Source: VGWB01 sp964480945
GTDB taxonomy: Bacteria; Bacteroidota; Ignavibacteria; UBA10030
Assembly: GCA_964480945.1 (NCBI GenBank)
Contig: CAYZRX010000031.1
Coordinates: 1 to 38,036 of the forward strand
Direction of reading: 5' to 3'
Length of the DNA: 38,036 nt
Position numbers and translations under genes: made by a program. Below are positions 7,744-15,887 of this stretch, in pieces; positions within the stretch are counted from its first letter, which is position 1; each line of letters opens with the position of its first letter. The notes under the pieces are model-generated. The model saw only the letters and a list, made by a program, of their open reading frames with translations, did not search any database and was not told the DNA's origin.

Positions 7744-9516
7744 ATGAAAGCTATGGCCTCTGAGAGCGTTCAGAAAAAAGAAGAGACAATCCTGAAGGGG
7801 ATCCCTGCGTCGCCGGGGATTGCCATCGGCCCGGTGATCCTTTTCCAGAAGCAAGCCCCCATCATTGAGGAGCGGTCGATCCTTGAAGAGGATGTCGACC
7901 GGGAGGTGGCACGGCTGGAGCAGGCTGTCGCGCGATCGCAGAAGGAGCTGGGAAAGATCCTTGAATTCGCCCAGAAGAAGCTCGGCGACGACAAGGTCAA
8001 GATTTTCGAGGCGCAGCTGATGATCCTGGAAGATTCCGTTCTGTTCGGCGCGATCTACAGCCGAATCTGCACAGAACTCAAGAATGCGGAATATGTTGTC
8101 GAGGACGAGATCGGGAAGTACTACCGGCTGATGGCCGCCTCGAAGGACGAGTACACGCGCGAGCGAGCGCATGACGTCGAAGATGCGCGCAACAGAATAC
8201 TGCGCAATCTTCAGGAGCAGAAACTGATCTCGCGACTCGAAGGCTTCTCCGTGATCGTCTCTTCCTATTTGACGGCGGCCGATGCGATGATCCTGAGCCG
8301 CAACGACGTTCTGGGATATGCGACGGATATCGGCGGCATCACTTCGCATACCGCGCTCCTTTCCCGCGCGCTGAAGATCCCCGCCGTGGTCGGGCTGAGG
8401 AACGTCTCGCACGTGGCCCACGATGCCGACCGGGTCATCCTCGATGGGTACAGCGGCACGGTGATCCTGAACCCGTCGGAGCAAAGCATCAAGCGGTATG
8501 AAACGAAGCGCGATCGCTATCACGAGTTTGAGGCCCGGCTGGCGGGCCTCCGTGAGCTGCCGGCGGAGACGCTGGATGGGCGACGCGTCGAGCTTTCCGT
8601 CAATGTCGAGTTCGAGCAAGAGCTGGACTTCATCAAGATCCAGGGCGCCGACGGCATCGGCCTGTACCGCTCCGAGTATCTGCTGGTAGGAAAAGAAGTC
8701 TTCCCTTCGGAGGAGGAACAGTACCAACAATACAGACTGCTCGCAGAGACGATGTACCCCAAGCGCGTCATCATCCGCACCTTCGACATCGGGGGCGACA
8801 AGGTGATGCTGGATCCTGTCAAGGAGAACAACCCCTTCCTCGGTTGGCGGGGGATCCGCGTGATGTTGGACAAACCCGACCTGTTCATCGAGCAACTGCG
8901 CGCCATCCTGAGGGCCAGCACGCGCAAAAACGTGGCGATCATGTTTCCGATGGTCTCGAGTATCAAAGAGGTGCGGCGGGCGAAGAAGTTGCTGGAGGAA
9001 GCAAAGCACCAGCTTCGCAAGGAGAATGTCTCATTCGACCCGAGGATCAAGATCGGTGTGATGGTGGAAGTCCCTTCGGCGGCAGTCACCGCCGAGGACT
9101 TGGCGGAGGAGGTCAGCTTTCTCAGCATCGGGACGAACGACCTTATCCAATATCTTCTGGCCGTTGATCGCGGCAACGACATCGTCTCAGACCTTTATCA
9201 GGAATTCCACCCTGCGGTGGTCCGTTTCCTCCGGCGCATTATTGAGCGCGGCAAACGGAAGGATGTGTGGGTCGGCATGTGCGGCGAAATGGCCGGTGAT
9301 CCGCTTGCGACCATTCTCTTGCTCGGCCTCGGCCTGGATGAGTTCAGCGTCGTGCCGAACGTCCTCCCTGAGATCAAGAAGATCATCCGGTCTGTGAAAT
9401 ACGCGGACGCGCGAAAGGTCGCCAACAAAGTTTTGACCATGCAGACTGAGGATGAGATCAAAGATTATCTCAAGGGGGTGATGAAGAAAAAGTCCCCCGA
9501 TATTCCCATCGGTTAA
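7744..9516 (+). CDS. ptsI: PEP-protein phosphotransferase (PTS enzyme I)
   Basis: Autophosphorylates from phosphoenolpyruvate and passes the phosphate to HPr. The 590-residue product shows the standard order: a helical HPr-binding N-domain, the phosphohistidine motif GGITSHTALLSRAL with active-site His202, and the C-terminal PEP-binding TIM barrel with GADGIGLYRSEYL, RTFDIGGDK, MVEVPSA, SIGTNDLIQY and the catalytic Cys513 in GMCGEMAGDP. Length and motifs are complete, so the enzyme should be active. It directly follows ptsH and closes the fni operon. An ATG nine bases further in (7753, MASES) is an alternative start. Nothing like a terminator was recognised immediately downstream; a heptamer tract and palindrome follow. 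Confidence 0.97.
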   Translation: MKAMASESVQKKEETILKGIPASPGIAIGPVILFQKQAPIIEERSILEEDVDREVARLEQAVARSQKELGKILEFAQKKLGDDKVKIFEAQLMILEDSVLFGAIYSRICTELKNAEYVVEDEIGKYYRLMAASKDEYTRERAHDVEDARNRILRNLQEQKLISRLEGFSVIVSSYLTAADAMILSRNDVLGYATDIGGITSHTALLSRALKIPAVVGLRNVSHVAHDADRVILDGYSGTVILNPSEQSIKRYETKRDRYHEFEARLAGLRELPAETLDGRRVELSVNVEFEQELDFIKIQGADGIGLYRSEYLLVGKEVFPSEEEQYQQYRLLAETMYPKRVIIRTFDIGGDKVMLDPVKENNPFLGWRGIRVMLDKPDLFIEQLRAILRASTRKNVAIMFPMVSSIKEVRRAKKLLEEAKHQLRKENVSFDPRIKIGVMVEVPSAAVTAEDLAEEVSFLSIGTNDLIQYLLAVDRGNDIVSDLYQEFHPAVVRFLRRIIERGKRKDVWVGMCGEMAGDPLATILLLGLGLDEFSVVPNVLPEIKKIIRSVKYADARKVANKVLTMQTEDEIKDYLKGVMKKKSPDIPIG

Positions 9517-9523
9517 AAATTAT

Positions 9524-9656
9524 ATGTTATGAGGTTGTAGGTTGCGCGTTGTTCGCGTCTCCCGCTTTTTGGATTCCGCTTATTTGCGGGATTCCTGGAA
9601 AGCGGAACCGCTGTTTCTCAAGCGGGATGTAGCGGGATAAGTTGCAGGTTGCATGC
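9524..9656. repeat. Heptamer repeat tract interrupted by a palindrome
   Basis: Units with a 7-base period, such as GAGGTTG then TAGGTTG (9531-9544), run from about 9524 to 9551. A REP-like palindrome (9561-9608) then interrupts, and a second set of GGTTGCA-like 7-base units resumes at about 9630-9656. The words before and after the palindrome are similar (GGTTG core), consistent with a palindrome having landed inside one tract, though independent origin is possible. Confidence 0.6.
9561..9608. repeat. REP-like palindromic element, copy 1
   Basis: Imperfect hairpin: left arm 9562-9579 (CCGCTTTTTGGATTCCGC), six-base loop, right arm 9586-9605 (GCGGGATTCCTGGAAAGCGG). A clear relative lies at 26629-26674, sharing TTGGATTCCGCT, GCGGGATTC and AGCGGAACC. 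It lies in the spacer between ptsI and the phosphosugar isomerase gene. There is no U-run, so it is not an obvious terminator. Confidence 0.75.
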
Positions 9657-9727
9657 ACCCTGGCGCGCGGGGGAACGTATCTTGAGCGCAGCCGGGATGA
9701 AGCTGACAGTTGAAAGACACACGCTCG

Positions 9728-10777
9728 ATGACACTGGAAGACATCAAGCGAATCGACCAATCCGGGATGTACGACCGGCTGCTCGATTTCCACGCGCAGG
9801 TTGAAGATGCCGTGCGGATCGGGAAGGGGGCGTCGCTGAAGCTCGGCGTGAAGGGCGTGGCAAATATCGTCCTTACGGGCATGGGTGGGTCTGCCATCGG
9901 GGGAGACCTCCTTCGATCGTATCTTGCGGATGAACTCAGGATCCCGTTTGTTGTCAACCGCCACTATGCTCTGCCCGGATTCGTTGATCGGAGGAGCCTG
10001 GTGATCGTTTCGAGCTATTCCGGCAATACCGAGGAGACCATTGCGGCGCATCGCGATGCGATCCGGCGGAAGGCCCGGGTCCTCTGCATCACCACCGGCG
10101 GCGAGACGGAGCGGCTCGCTGTGCGGCACCGCCAGCCGACCATCAAGATCCCGACCGGCTTTCAGCCGCGCGCGGCGCTCGGCTATTCTTTTTTCCCGCT
10201 CCTGCAGGCCTTGTCACGTCTCGGATTCGCGAAGCAGAGGGCGAAAGATATTGGTGAAACAATCAAGCTTCTGCGGGCGAAAGCGCGTGTCTACGGCCAG
10301 CCCGACGCGCCCGACAACGCTCCCCTCCAACTGGCCCGCCAGCTGAAAGGGACATTGCCGATCATCTATTCTGCCGCGGAGTACTTTGACGCGATCGGTC
10401 TGCGCTGGAGAGAGCAGATCTGCGAAAATGCGAAGAAGCTTGCCTTCGGTCACGTGATTCCCGAGATGAATCACAACGAGCTGGTCGGATGGAAGATCGG
10501 CGCTGAGACGATGCGGCAGATGGAAGTTGTGTTCCTGAGGGACCGGAAGACTCACGGACGCATCGCGAAGCGCGAGGAGATTACGAAGGAGATCCTCAGC
10601 CGATATGCCTTGCACGTCTCGGAGTTCTGGAGCGAAGGTCGATCGCTTCTCGCGCGTATGTTTTCGCTCATCTATTTCGGCGACTGGGTGAGCTTCTACC
10701 TCGCAGTCCTCAACAATGAAGATCCCACCCCGGTGATGGTGATTGAGCAATTGAAGGGGGAGCTGGCAAGAATCTGA
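9728..10777 (+). CDS. Bifunctional phosphoglucose/phosphomannose isomerase
   Basis: SIS-fold cytosolic isomerase of the type first described in archaea, interconverting glucose-6-P or mannose-6-P with fructose-6-P. The 349-residue product shows the first SIS motif GMGGSAIGGDL, the phosphate-binding SSYSGNTEET, GYSFFPLLQAL, and the catalytic segment ENAKKLAFGHVIPEMNHNE. The ATG at 9728 is used; a TTG six codons earlier (9710) is the only other nearby start. Placed after a PTS pair and upstream of envelope genes, it could feed sugar-nucleotide synthesis with the nucleotidyltransferase at 4225-5199. The upstream spacer (9517-9727) holds repeats; no confident promoter was recognised. Confidence 0.9.
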   Translation: MTLEDIKRIDQSGMYDRLLDFHAQVEDAVRIGKGASLKLGVKGVANIVLTGMGGSAIGGDLLRSYLADELRIPFVVNRHYALPGFVDRRSLVIVSSYSGNTEETIAAHRDAIRRKARVLCITTGGETERLAVRHRQPTIKIPTGFQPRAALGYSFFPLLQALSRLGFAKQRAKDIGETIKLLRAKARVYGQPDAPDNAPLQLARQLKGTLPIIYSAAEYFDAIGLRWREQICENAKKLAFGHVIPEMNHNELVGWKIGAETMRQMEVVFLRDRKTHGRIAKREEITKEILSRYALHVSEFWSEGRSLLARMFSLIYFGDWVSFYLAVLNNEDPTPVMVIEQLKGELARI

Positions 10778-10880
10778 AAATCCTCAGGGTACGATCAAAG
10801 GGTTCCGCAGCCATTCTACCGAATGCAGCCCGAGGGGAGCGCGAGACTGCGTGCTCGGGAATGGAGTCAAGATTCTGGCG

Positions 10881-13688
10881 ATGAAATCATTCCTCAAATA
10901 TTCTCTTCTCCTCTGCCTTCTGACGCAGCCTGCCTGGGGGCAGTTCTATTACTTCGGGCGCAACAAGGTTCAGTACACGCAGTTCGAATGGAAGGTCCTG
11001 CGAACCGAGCATTTCGACATCTATTATTATACGGAGATGGCTGAGCTGGCGAAGCGCGGTGCGTACTTCGCTGAAGAGAGCTACAGGCTGCTGGAGGAGA
11101 GATTCAACCACAACGTCCGCGATCGCATCCCCCTGATCTTCTACAGCTCGCACCTCTATTTCGAACAGACGAACGTCACGCCGGGGTTCATCCCCGAGGG
11201 CGTCGGCGGATTCTTCGAGTACCTTAAGGGCCGCGTGGTCATTCCGTTTGAAGGTTCCATCTATCAGTTCGGACATGTCATCCGGCACGAGCTTGTGCAC
11301 GTGTTCATGCACAGCAAGATCAATCGCGTTCTTCTCGATCACCGGCAGGCACAGGATCGCACCCCGCCTCTCTGGTTTACAGAGGGGCTGGCGGAGTACT
11401 GGTCCACCGGCTGGGACACGCAGGCTGAGATGGTGATGCGCGATGCGGTGCTGAACAACTACGTCGTGCCGCTCGGCAATATCGAAAGGATCTATGGATC
11501 GTTCCTGATGTACAAGGAGGGACAAGCCATCCTCCAGTACATCTCTGAGCACTACGGGCAAGAGAAGATCCTCCTGCTGATGGAAAATTTCTGGAAGGAG
11601 AGCTCCTTCAGCAACGTGATGAAGGCGACCATCGGCAAGACCTACAAGGAGTTCGACGAAGACTGGCTGTACTACCTGAAGAAGCGCTACTACCCGATCA
11701 TGGGGGGGAGCGACCTGCCCAGCGGGGTGACGAAGAACGTCGTGAGCGAGGGCTTTAACGGCAAGCCGATCGTCTACAAACACGATGGTAAGCAGGAAGT
11801 CTACTTCATTGGAAACCACACGGGGTACACCGCCATCTATCGGGTCAATCTCGATGAGGAGAAGCCGAAGCCGGAAGTCGTCATCCAAGGCGAGAGAAGC
11901 AGCGAGTTCGAGGCTTTCCACTTCTTCCAGAACAAGCTCGATATCTCAAAGGAGGGCTTGCTGGCGTTTGTCACCAAAAGCGGTGAGACGGACGTACTGC
12001 ACATCTACGATCTCAAGGAGAATAAACTTCAGGATACGTTCCGGTTTCGAAGCCTCGTGGTCATCGGTTCCCCTTCCTGGTCGCCGGACGGGAAACGGAT
12101 CGCCTTCTCCTCGGTTGACAAAGCGGGGAACAACGACCTGTACATCCTGGACCTTGCGACGCGGTCGCTCACCCGGCTGACGAACGATTTCTACGATGAT
12201 CGTGACCCCGCCTGGTCTCCCGATGGCAAGGTGATCGCCTTTAGCTCTGACCGCGGCCCCGCGGGGAAGGAAGGAGCCTTGAACCTCTTTCTCTACCATC
12301 CCGACAACTCGGAGATTGAATACCTCACGATCGGGGACTCCAATTTCATGTCGCCCCAGTGGTCGAAGGATGGAAAACGGCTCGCCTTTACCTCGGACAT
12401 TGATGGGGCGCAGAACGTGTGGGCCATGGAGATGGATCGCCCGCCGGGCGAGCGCTTGATGAAGAAGCTGACCTGGCTATCGACCGGGGCGTTCGATCCG
12501 AGCTGGGGCGAGGAGAACGATGTCGTCCTGACGACGTTCGAAAACTTCAGTTTTCAGATCAAGCGAATTGTGGGCGTCGCATCGCTGATCGATTCCTCTC
12601 ACACCGTCCACTCGTTTCGCTTCGATGTCGGCAAGGAGCTCTGGGAAGCCCCGGAGCTCGATGGGTCGTCCATCGTATCGAATCTCCGCTACACCGGCGA
12701 CTATACGCTGGATGTCGCTCAAAGCGAAGTGTCGACCGACCCGGTCTTCGGGACGGCAGGGGGCGCGGCAATTGCTATGAGCGACCTGCTCGGGAACGAC
12801 CAGTACTATTTTCTCATCTACAACACGGCTCAGACGAGTTCTCAATTTCTCGAGAATTTCAACGTCGCGATCTCGAGGAACTCTCTGGGCCAACGGACGA
12901 ACTATGCCTATGGCATCTTCCACTTCGCGGGAGATCGGTACGATCTGACCGACCCCGACCTCTTCTACTACGAGCGCGCGTTCGGCGGATACTTCGTCCT
13001 GAGCCGCCCCCTGTCGGCCTTTCGCCGCATTGAGTCGGGGGTCACGATCACGAACTCGGACAAGAATGTCTTCGGAGCGGTGGCGACCCGGAAGGCGCTG
13101 CTCGTTTCGACCTCCTTCTCGTACATTGACGATAACTCGCTCTGGGGACCGACCGGCCCTCTGGACGGTAATCGGATGAGGCTCACGCTTGCCTACACGA
13201 CGGACGTGCAGCACTCGAATGTCAGCTACTACACGGTTATTGCAGATTACCGGAACTACCTCCGGTTGTCGACCCGTAGCGCCTTTGCCTCCCGCGTGAA
13301 CCTCTGGTACAACGAAGGGAAGGAGGCTCGACGGTTTTTTATGGGCGGGAGCTGGGACCTGAGGGGCTGGCCGCGTTGGACGATCCGGGGCCAAAAATTA
13401 TGGCTGACAAGTCAGGAGTTGAGGTTCCCGTTCGTCGATCAGCTGGGGATTCGTTTCCCGTTCGCGGGGCTCACCTTCAGCTCCATCCGTGGGGCGCTGT
13501 ACGCCGATGCCGGCGGAGCGTGGGACGCGAAGTATATCGACACGAAAGGGAGCATCGGCTGGGGGATTCGCTTCAACCTCGGCGGCGTTGTCGTGCTGCG
13601 CTATGATATCGGAAAGCGAATCGAAGACAATATGAGCAAACTCCAGCATGGGTTGTTCTATCAGTTCTTCTTCGGCTGGGACTTCTGA
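10881..13688 (+). CDS. Exported metalloprotease-like / beta-propeller / Omp85-type barrel fusion
   Basis: A 935-residue predicted outer-membrane protein combining three modules. Residues 1-20 are a signal peptide (MKSFLKYSLLLCLLTQPAWG). Residues about 35-290 form a gluzincin-type peptidase domain with zinc motif HELVH (136-140) and a candidate third ligand Glu168 in WFTEGLAEY. Residues about 330-560 hold TolB/PD40-like propeller blades (SPSWSPDGKRIAFSS near 395; PAWSPDGKVIAFSS; PQWSKDGKRLAFTS near 490). The last ~330 residues are beta-rich with an Omp85 hallmark, GGSWDLRGW near 822, and end in aromatic FFFGWDF, typical of a BamA/TamA-like barrel. The start at 10881 gives the signal peptide at the N-terminus. 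It is coupled to a BamB-like lipoprotein (TGATG overlap). Protease activity and any insertase role are inference. Confidence 0.85.
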   Translation: MKSFLKYSLLLCLLTQPAWGQFYYFGRNKVQYTQFEWKVLRTEHFDIYYYTEMAELAKRGAYFAEESYRLLEERFNHNVRDRIPLIFYSSHLYFEQTNVTPGFIPEGVGGFFEYLKGRVVIPFEGSIYQFGHVIRHELVHVFMHSKINRVLLDHRQAQDRTPPLWFTEGLAEYWSTGWDTQAEMVMRDAVLNNYVVPLGNIERIYGSFLMYKEGQAILQYISEHYGQEKILLLMENFWKESSFSNVMKATIGKTYKEFDEDWLYYLKKRYYPIMGGSDLPSGVTKNVVSEGFNGKPIVYKHDGKQEVYFIGNHTGYTAIYRVNLDEEKPKPEVVIQGERSSEFEAFHFFQNKLDISKEGLLAFVTKSGETDVLHIYDLKENKLQDTFRFRSLVVIGSPSWSPDGKRIAFSSVDKAGNNDLYILDLATRSLTRLTNDFYDDRDPAWSPDGKVIAFSSDRGPAGKEGALNLFLYHPDNSEIEYLTIGDSNFMSPQWSKDGKRLAFTSDIDGAQNVWAMEMDRPPGERLMKKLTWLSTGAFDPSWGEENDVVLTTFENFSFQIKRIVGVASLIDSSHTVHSFRFDVGKELWEAPELDGSSIVSNLRYTGDYTLDVAQSEVSTDPVFGTAGGAAIAMSDLLGNDQYYFLIYNTAQTSSQFLENFNVAISRNSLGQRTNYAYGIFHFAGDRYDLTDPDLFYYERAFGGYFVLSRPLSAFRRIESGVTITNSDKNVFGAVATRKALLVSTSFSYIDDNSLWGPTGPLDGNRMRLTLAYTTDVQHSNVSYYTVIADYRNYLRLSTRSAFASRVNLWYNEGKEARRFFMGGSWDLRGWPRWTIRGQKLWLTSQELRFPFVDQLGIRFPFAGLTFSSIRGALYADAGGAWDAKYIDTKGSIGWGIRFNLGGVVVLRYDIGKRIEDNMSKLQHGLFYQFFFGWDF

Positions 13689-14893
13689 TGACCTCGGGTC
13701 GCGACGCACGGACGGGTAAGGCGCTGGTCGGCAGCAGGTCCTTCGCGAGGGCTGTCGCCGGGCTGATGATCTCGTTCACCATGGTCTGCTTCTTGTCGGG
13801 TTGTGCCGGCATTCGGATCAACCGGCCCATCGCGAAGAGCCCGTGGGATTGGGTGATGTACGGTGGAACCCCGGCGCGGGTGAACTCCGTCCTCGCGACC
13901 ATGAATCCGCCGTTGAAAGAACTCTGGGAGTACAATGCGCTCGCCGGCATCTCGAGCACACCGTTGGTGCGTGACAGTGTGATGTTGATCGGGACGCTCA
14001 ACGGAGAACTCCAGGCGGTGAATCTCGCGACTGGCGACCGGATCGGATACATTGTGCTGGAATCAGCCGTCGCAGGCACGCCGGTGTGGGATGGCATTCA
14101 CGTTTATGTCCCGAGCGCATCCGGAAAGCAGACGCTGGTCCGCATTGCGCTGCAAAACGGAAAGCGTGAGTGGGCCATGAACTACGGGGCGATTGAATCG
14201 TCGCCGCTTCTCTACGGGGAGCTCCTCTACGTCACGACGCTCGACGGAATCCTGTATTGCATCAAGAAGTTGGACGGGACGGAGGTTTGGAAATTCGAGA
14301 CCCGGGAGGAGGGTGAGCGAAAGCCTATCCGCTCGTCGCCTGCTTCCGATGGCGCGGTGATTACATTCGGCTCGGACGACGGCTTCATCTACGCGGTCGA
14401 ACGCGCGAGCGGAAAGCTGCGATGGAAATACGAAACAGGTGCCAGCGTCTTCGCGACCCCCATCATCGCGGATGGCAAGTGCATCGTCGGTTCCCTCGAC
14501 GGTACAGTCTACGCGATCGATCTGCTGACAGGAAACCTCGTTTGGAAGTACGACGCGGGGTCGAAGATCTATGGCGCAGCCGCAGCCGACGAAGCCGGGC
14601 TCTATGTGGGCTCCGCCGACGGCAAGCTTCACGCCCTGAGGATCGACTCCGGAGCGCAAATCTGGACGTTTGCAGCTCAAAGCGTCATCGATTGCGCGCC
14701 CCTGGTTGCGGGGGAGGTTCTCTATATAGGTTCCCTCGACCGGACGCTCTATGCCCTGCGGGCGAGTTCGGGAGAGGAGCTCTGGCACTTTGATGCCCCT
14801 GGCCGTGTGAGGGTCGCGCCCGTCATTTGGGGAACAATGCTCCTGCTCACGTCCGAAGACAAATACGTTCTTGCTCTCACGCCGGCACAATGA
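13688..14893 (+). CDS. BamB-like PQQ-type beta-propeller lipoprotein
   Basis: Predicted lipoprotein of 401 residues with a long charged N-terminus, hydrophobic stretch and lipobox LSGC (lipidated Cys39), followed by repeated propeller blades with the PQQ-repeat pattern, for example DGFIYAVERASGKLRWKY, DGTVYAIDLLTGNLVWKY and DRTLYALRASSGEELWHF. This is the arrangement of BamB, the propeller lipoprotein of the outer-membrane assembly machine, but sequence alone does not show Bam membership. Its ATG overlaps the stop of the barrel-fusion gene by one base (TGATG), and its own stop overlaps the next start (ATGA), so the three products are probably made in fixed proportion. An outer-membrane scaffold role with the barrel protein is inferred. 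Confidence 0.85.
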   Translation: MTSGRDARTGKALVGSRSFARAVAGLMISFTMVCFLSGCAGIRINRPIAKSPWDWVMYGGTPARVNSVLATMNPPLKELWEYNALAGISSTPLVRDSVMLIGTLNGELQAVNLATGDRIGYIVLESAVAGTPVWDGIHVYVPSASGKQTLVRIALQNGKREWAMNYGAIESSPLLYGELLYVTTLDGILYCIKKLDGTEVWKFETREEGERKPIRSSPASDGAVITFGSDDGFIYAVERASGKLRWKYETGASVFATPIIADGKCIVGSLDGTVYAIDLLTGNLVWKYDAGSKIYGAAAADEAGLYVGSADGKLHALRIDSGAQIWTFAAQSVIDCAPLVAGEVLYIGSLDRTLYALRASSGEELWHFDAPGRVRVAPVIWGTMLLLTSEDKYVLALTPAQ

Positions 14894-15669
14894 AGAGATC
14901 ACATCTTATACTGTTTGTCCTCGCGTGCTTTGCGGCTGTCGGCCGGGCTCACTCGCCGGCCGACTCGCTTGGCGTGCTCAGTGTCTCGAGCGATCCCGCC
15001 GGCGCGGATGTCTATCTCGACTCGCTCTACGTCGGGAAGACGCCGATCCGGGAATACGCCCTTGCCGAAGGGTCGTATCGGCTGAAGCTCTACTATCCCT
15101 CCGTCTTTGCCTGGGATGCAGTCTCCAGAGAGGACACGGTCAGCATCTCTGCGCAGCGTCGGAGCGAGAAGGTCTACGAATTGGGGACGGTCCTCCGCGT
15201 TCAGTCCGTCCCGGAGGGTGGGAGCGTGATGTACCGAGGGAATGATCTGGGTGTGACACCGCTGTTTCTCACGAGCCCTGTGCAGCTCAGGGGAGAGATC
15301 GTTGTACAGAAGGAAGGGTTCGTGCCCCAACGCCTGGCGATCGACGGCAACGAAAACGTCGCGCTCGCCGTACGCCTGCAGCCCCAGAAGGGGAGGCCTG
15401 ACCTTCTGCCTTCTGACGTTCTCGAGGAGAGCAGGGTGATCGGACCGAGTCGCTGGCTCGCCTATGCCTCCGGCACCACGATGATCGTCTCAGGCGTCGT
15501 CTCGGCATACCTCAAGGACCAGGCGAACCGGAAGTTCGACCAGTTCCTCGTGACGAGGGATCCGGCTCTGCTCGCCTCGACCCGCACTCTTGATCGTGAG
15601 GCTGCGGCCTCGCTGATCCTGACTCAAATCAGCTTCGCTCTCCTCTCCTACCTACTGCTCTCCGAGTAA
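14890..15669 (+). CDS. PEGA-domain exported protein with C-terminal hydrophobic helices
   Basis: A 259-residue protein with an N-terminal signal peptide (MKRSHLILFVLACFAAVGRA) and one clear PEGA domain at about residues 28-75 (VLSVSSDPAGADVYLDSLYV, then GKTPI), with a second PEGA-like unit at about 100-150 (VQSVPEGGSVMYRG, LGVTPL). Two hydrophobic stretches near the C-terminus (WLAYASGTTMIVSGVVSAYL; LILTQISFALLSYLLL) may anchor it in a membrane. PEGA domains are small surface or wall-associated beta folds without known catalytic activity. The ATG overlaps the preceding TGA (ATGA), making it third in the barrel-fusion operon. Exact function is unknown. Confidence 0.82.
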   Translation: MKRSHLILFVLACFAAVGRAHSPADSLGVLSVSSDPAGADVYLDSLYVGKTPIREYALAEGSYRLKLYYPSVFAWDAVSREDTVSISAQRRSEKVYELGTVLRVQSVPEGGSVMYRGNDLGVTPLFLTSPVQLRGEIVVQKEGFVPQRLAIDGNENVALAVRLQPQKGRPDLLPSDVLEESRVIGPSRWLAYASGTTMIVSGVVSAYLKDQANRKFDQFLVTRDPALLASTRTLDREAAASLILTQISFALLSYLLLSE

Positions 15670-15877
15670 GCGCTGCCTCCGAGGTTACACACTCTCGGGG
15701 CGCGAGAGATGAAGCTTGCCGCCGTGATTGTCAGCCGATTCCTCTGCTGGCGGCTTTGCCATTCCTAAGAAAATGCAATTTCAAGCACCTCTTCCCGCGC
15801 CATTATTCTCTTGCCTTTCTCCGGCAGGCTTTCTACATTCTCCGTAGGCTTTCCCTGCCGCACCGTATTCCACAAAT

Positions 15878-15882
15878 GGAGG
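15878..15882 (+). promoter_or_regulatory. Shine-Dalgarno deciding the start of the transglycosylase-like gene
   Basis: GGAGG at 15878-15882 lies five bases before the ATG at 15888. It favours 15888 over the in-frame ATG at 15756 and places the signal peptide at the very N-terminus. Confidence 0.7.
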
Positions 15883-15887
15883 CACCT

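Noticed and set aside
7522..9009. Long open frame opposite ptsI (and a similar one opposite miaB at 34062-35396)
   Set aside because: Both are antisense to highly conserved genes, lack family features and arise from GC-rich codon usage.
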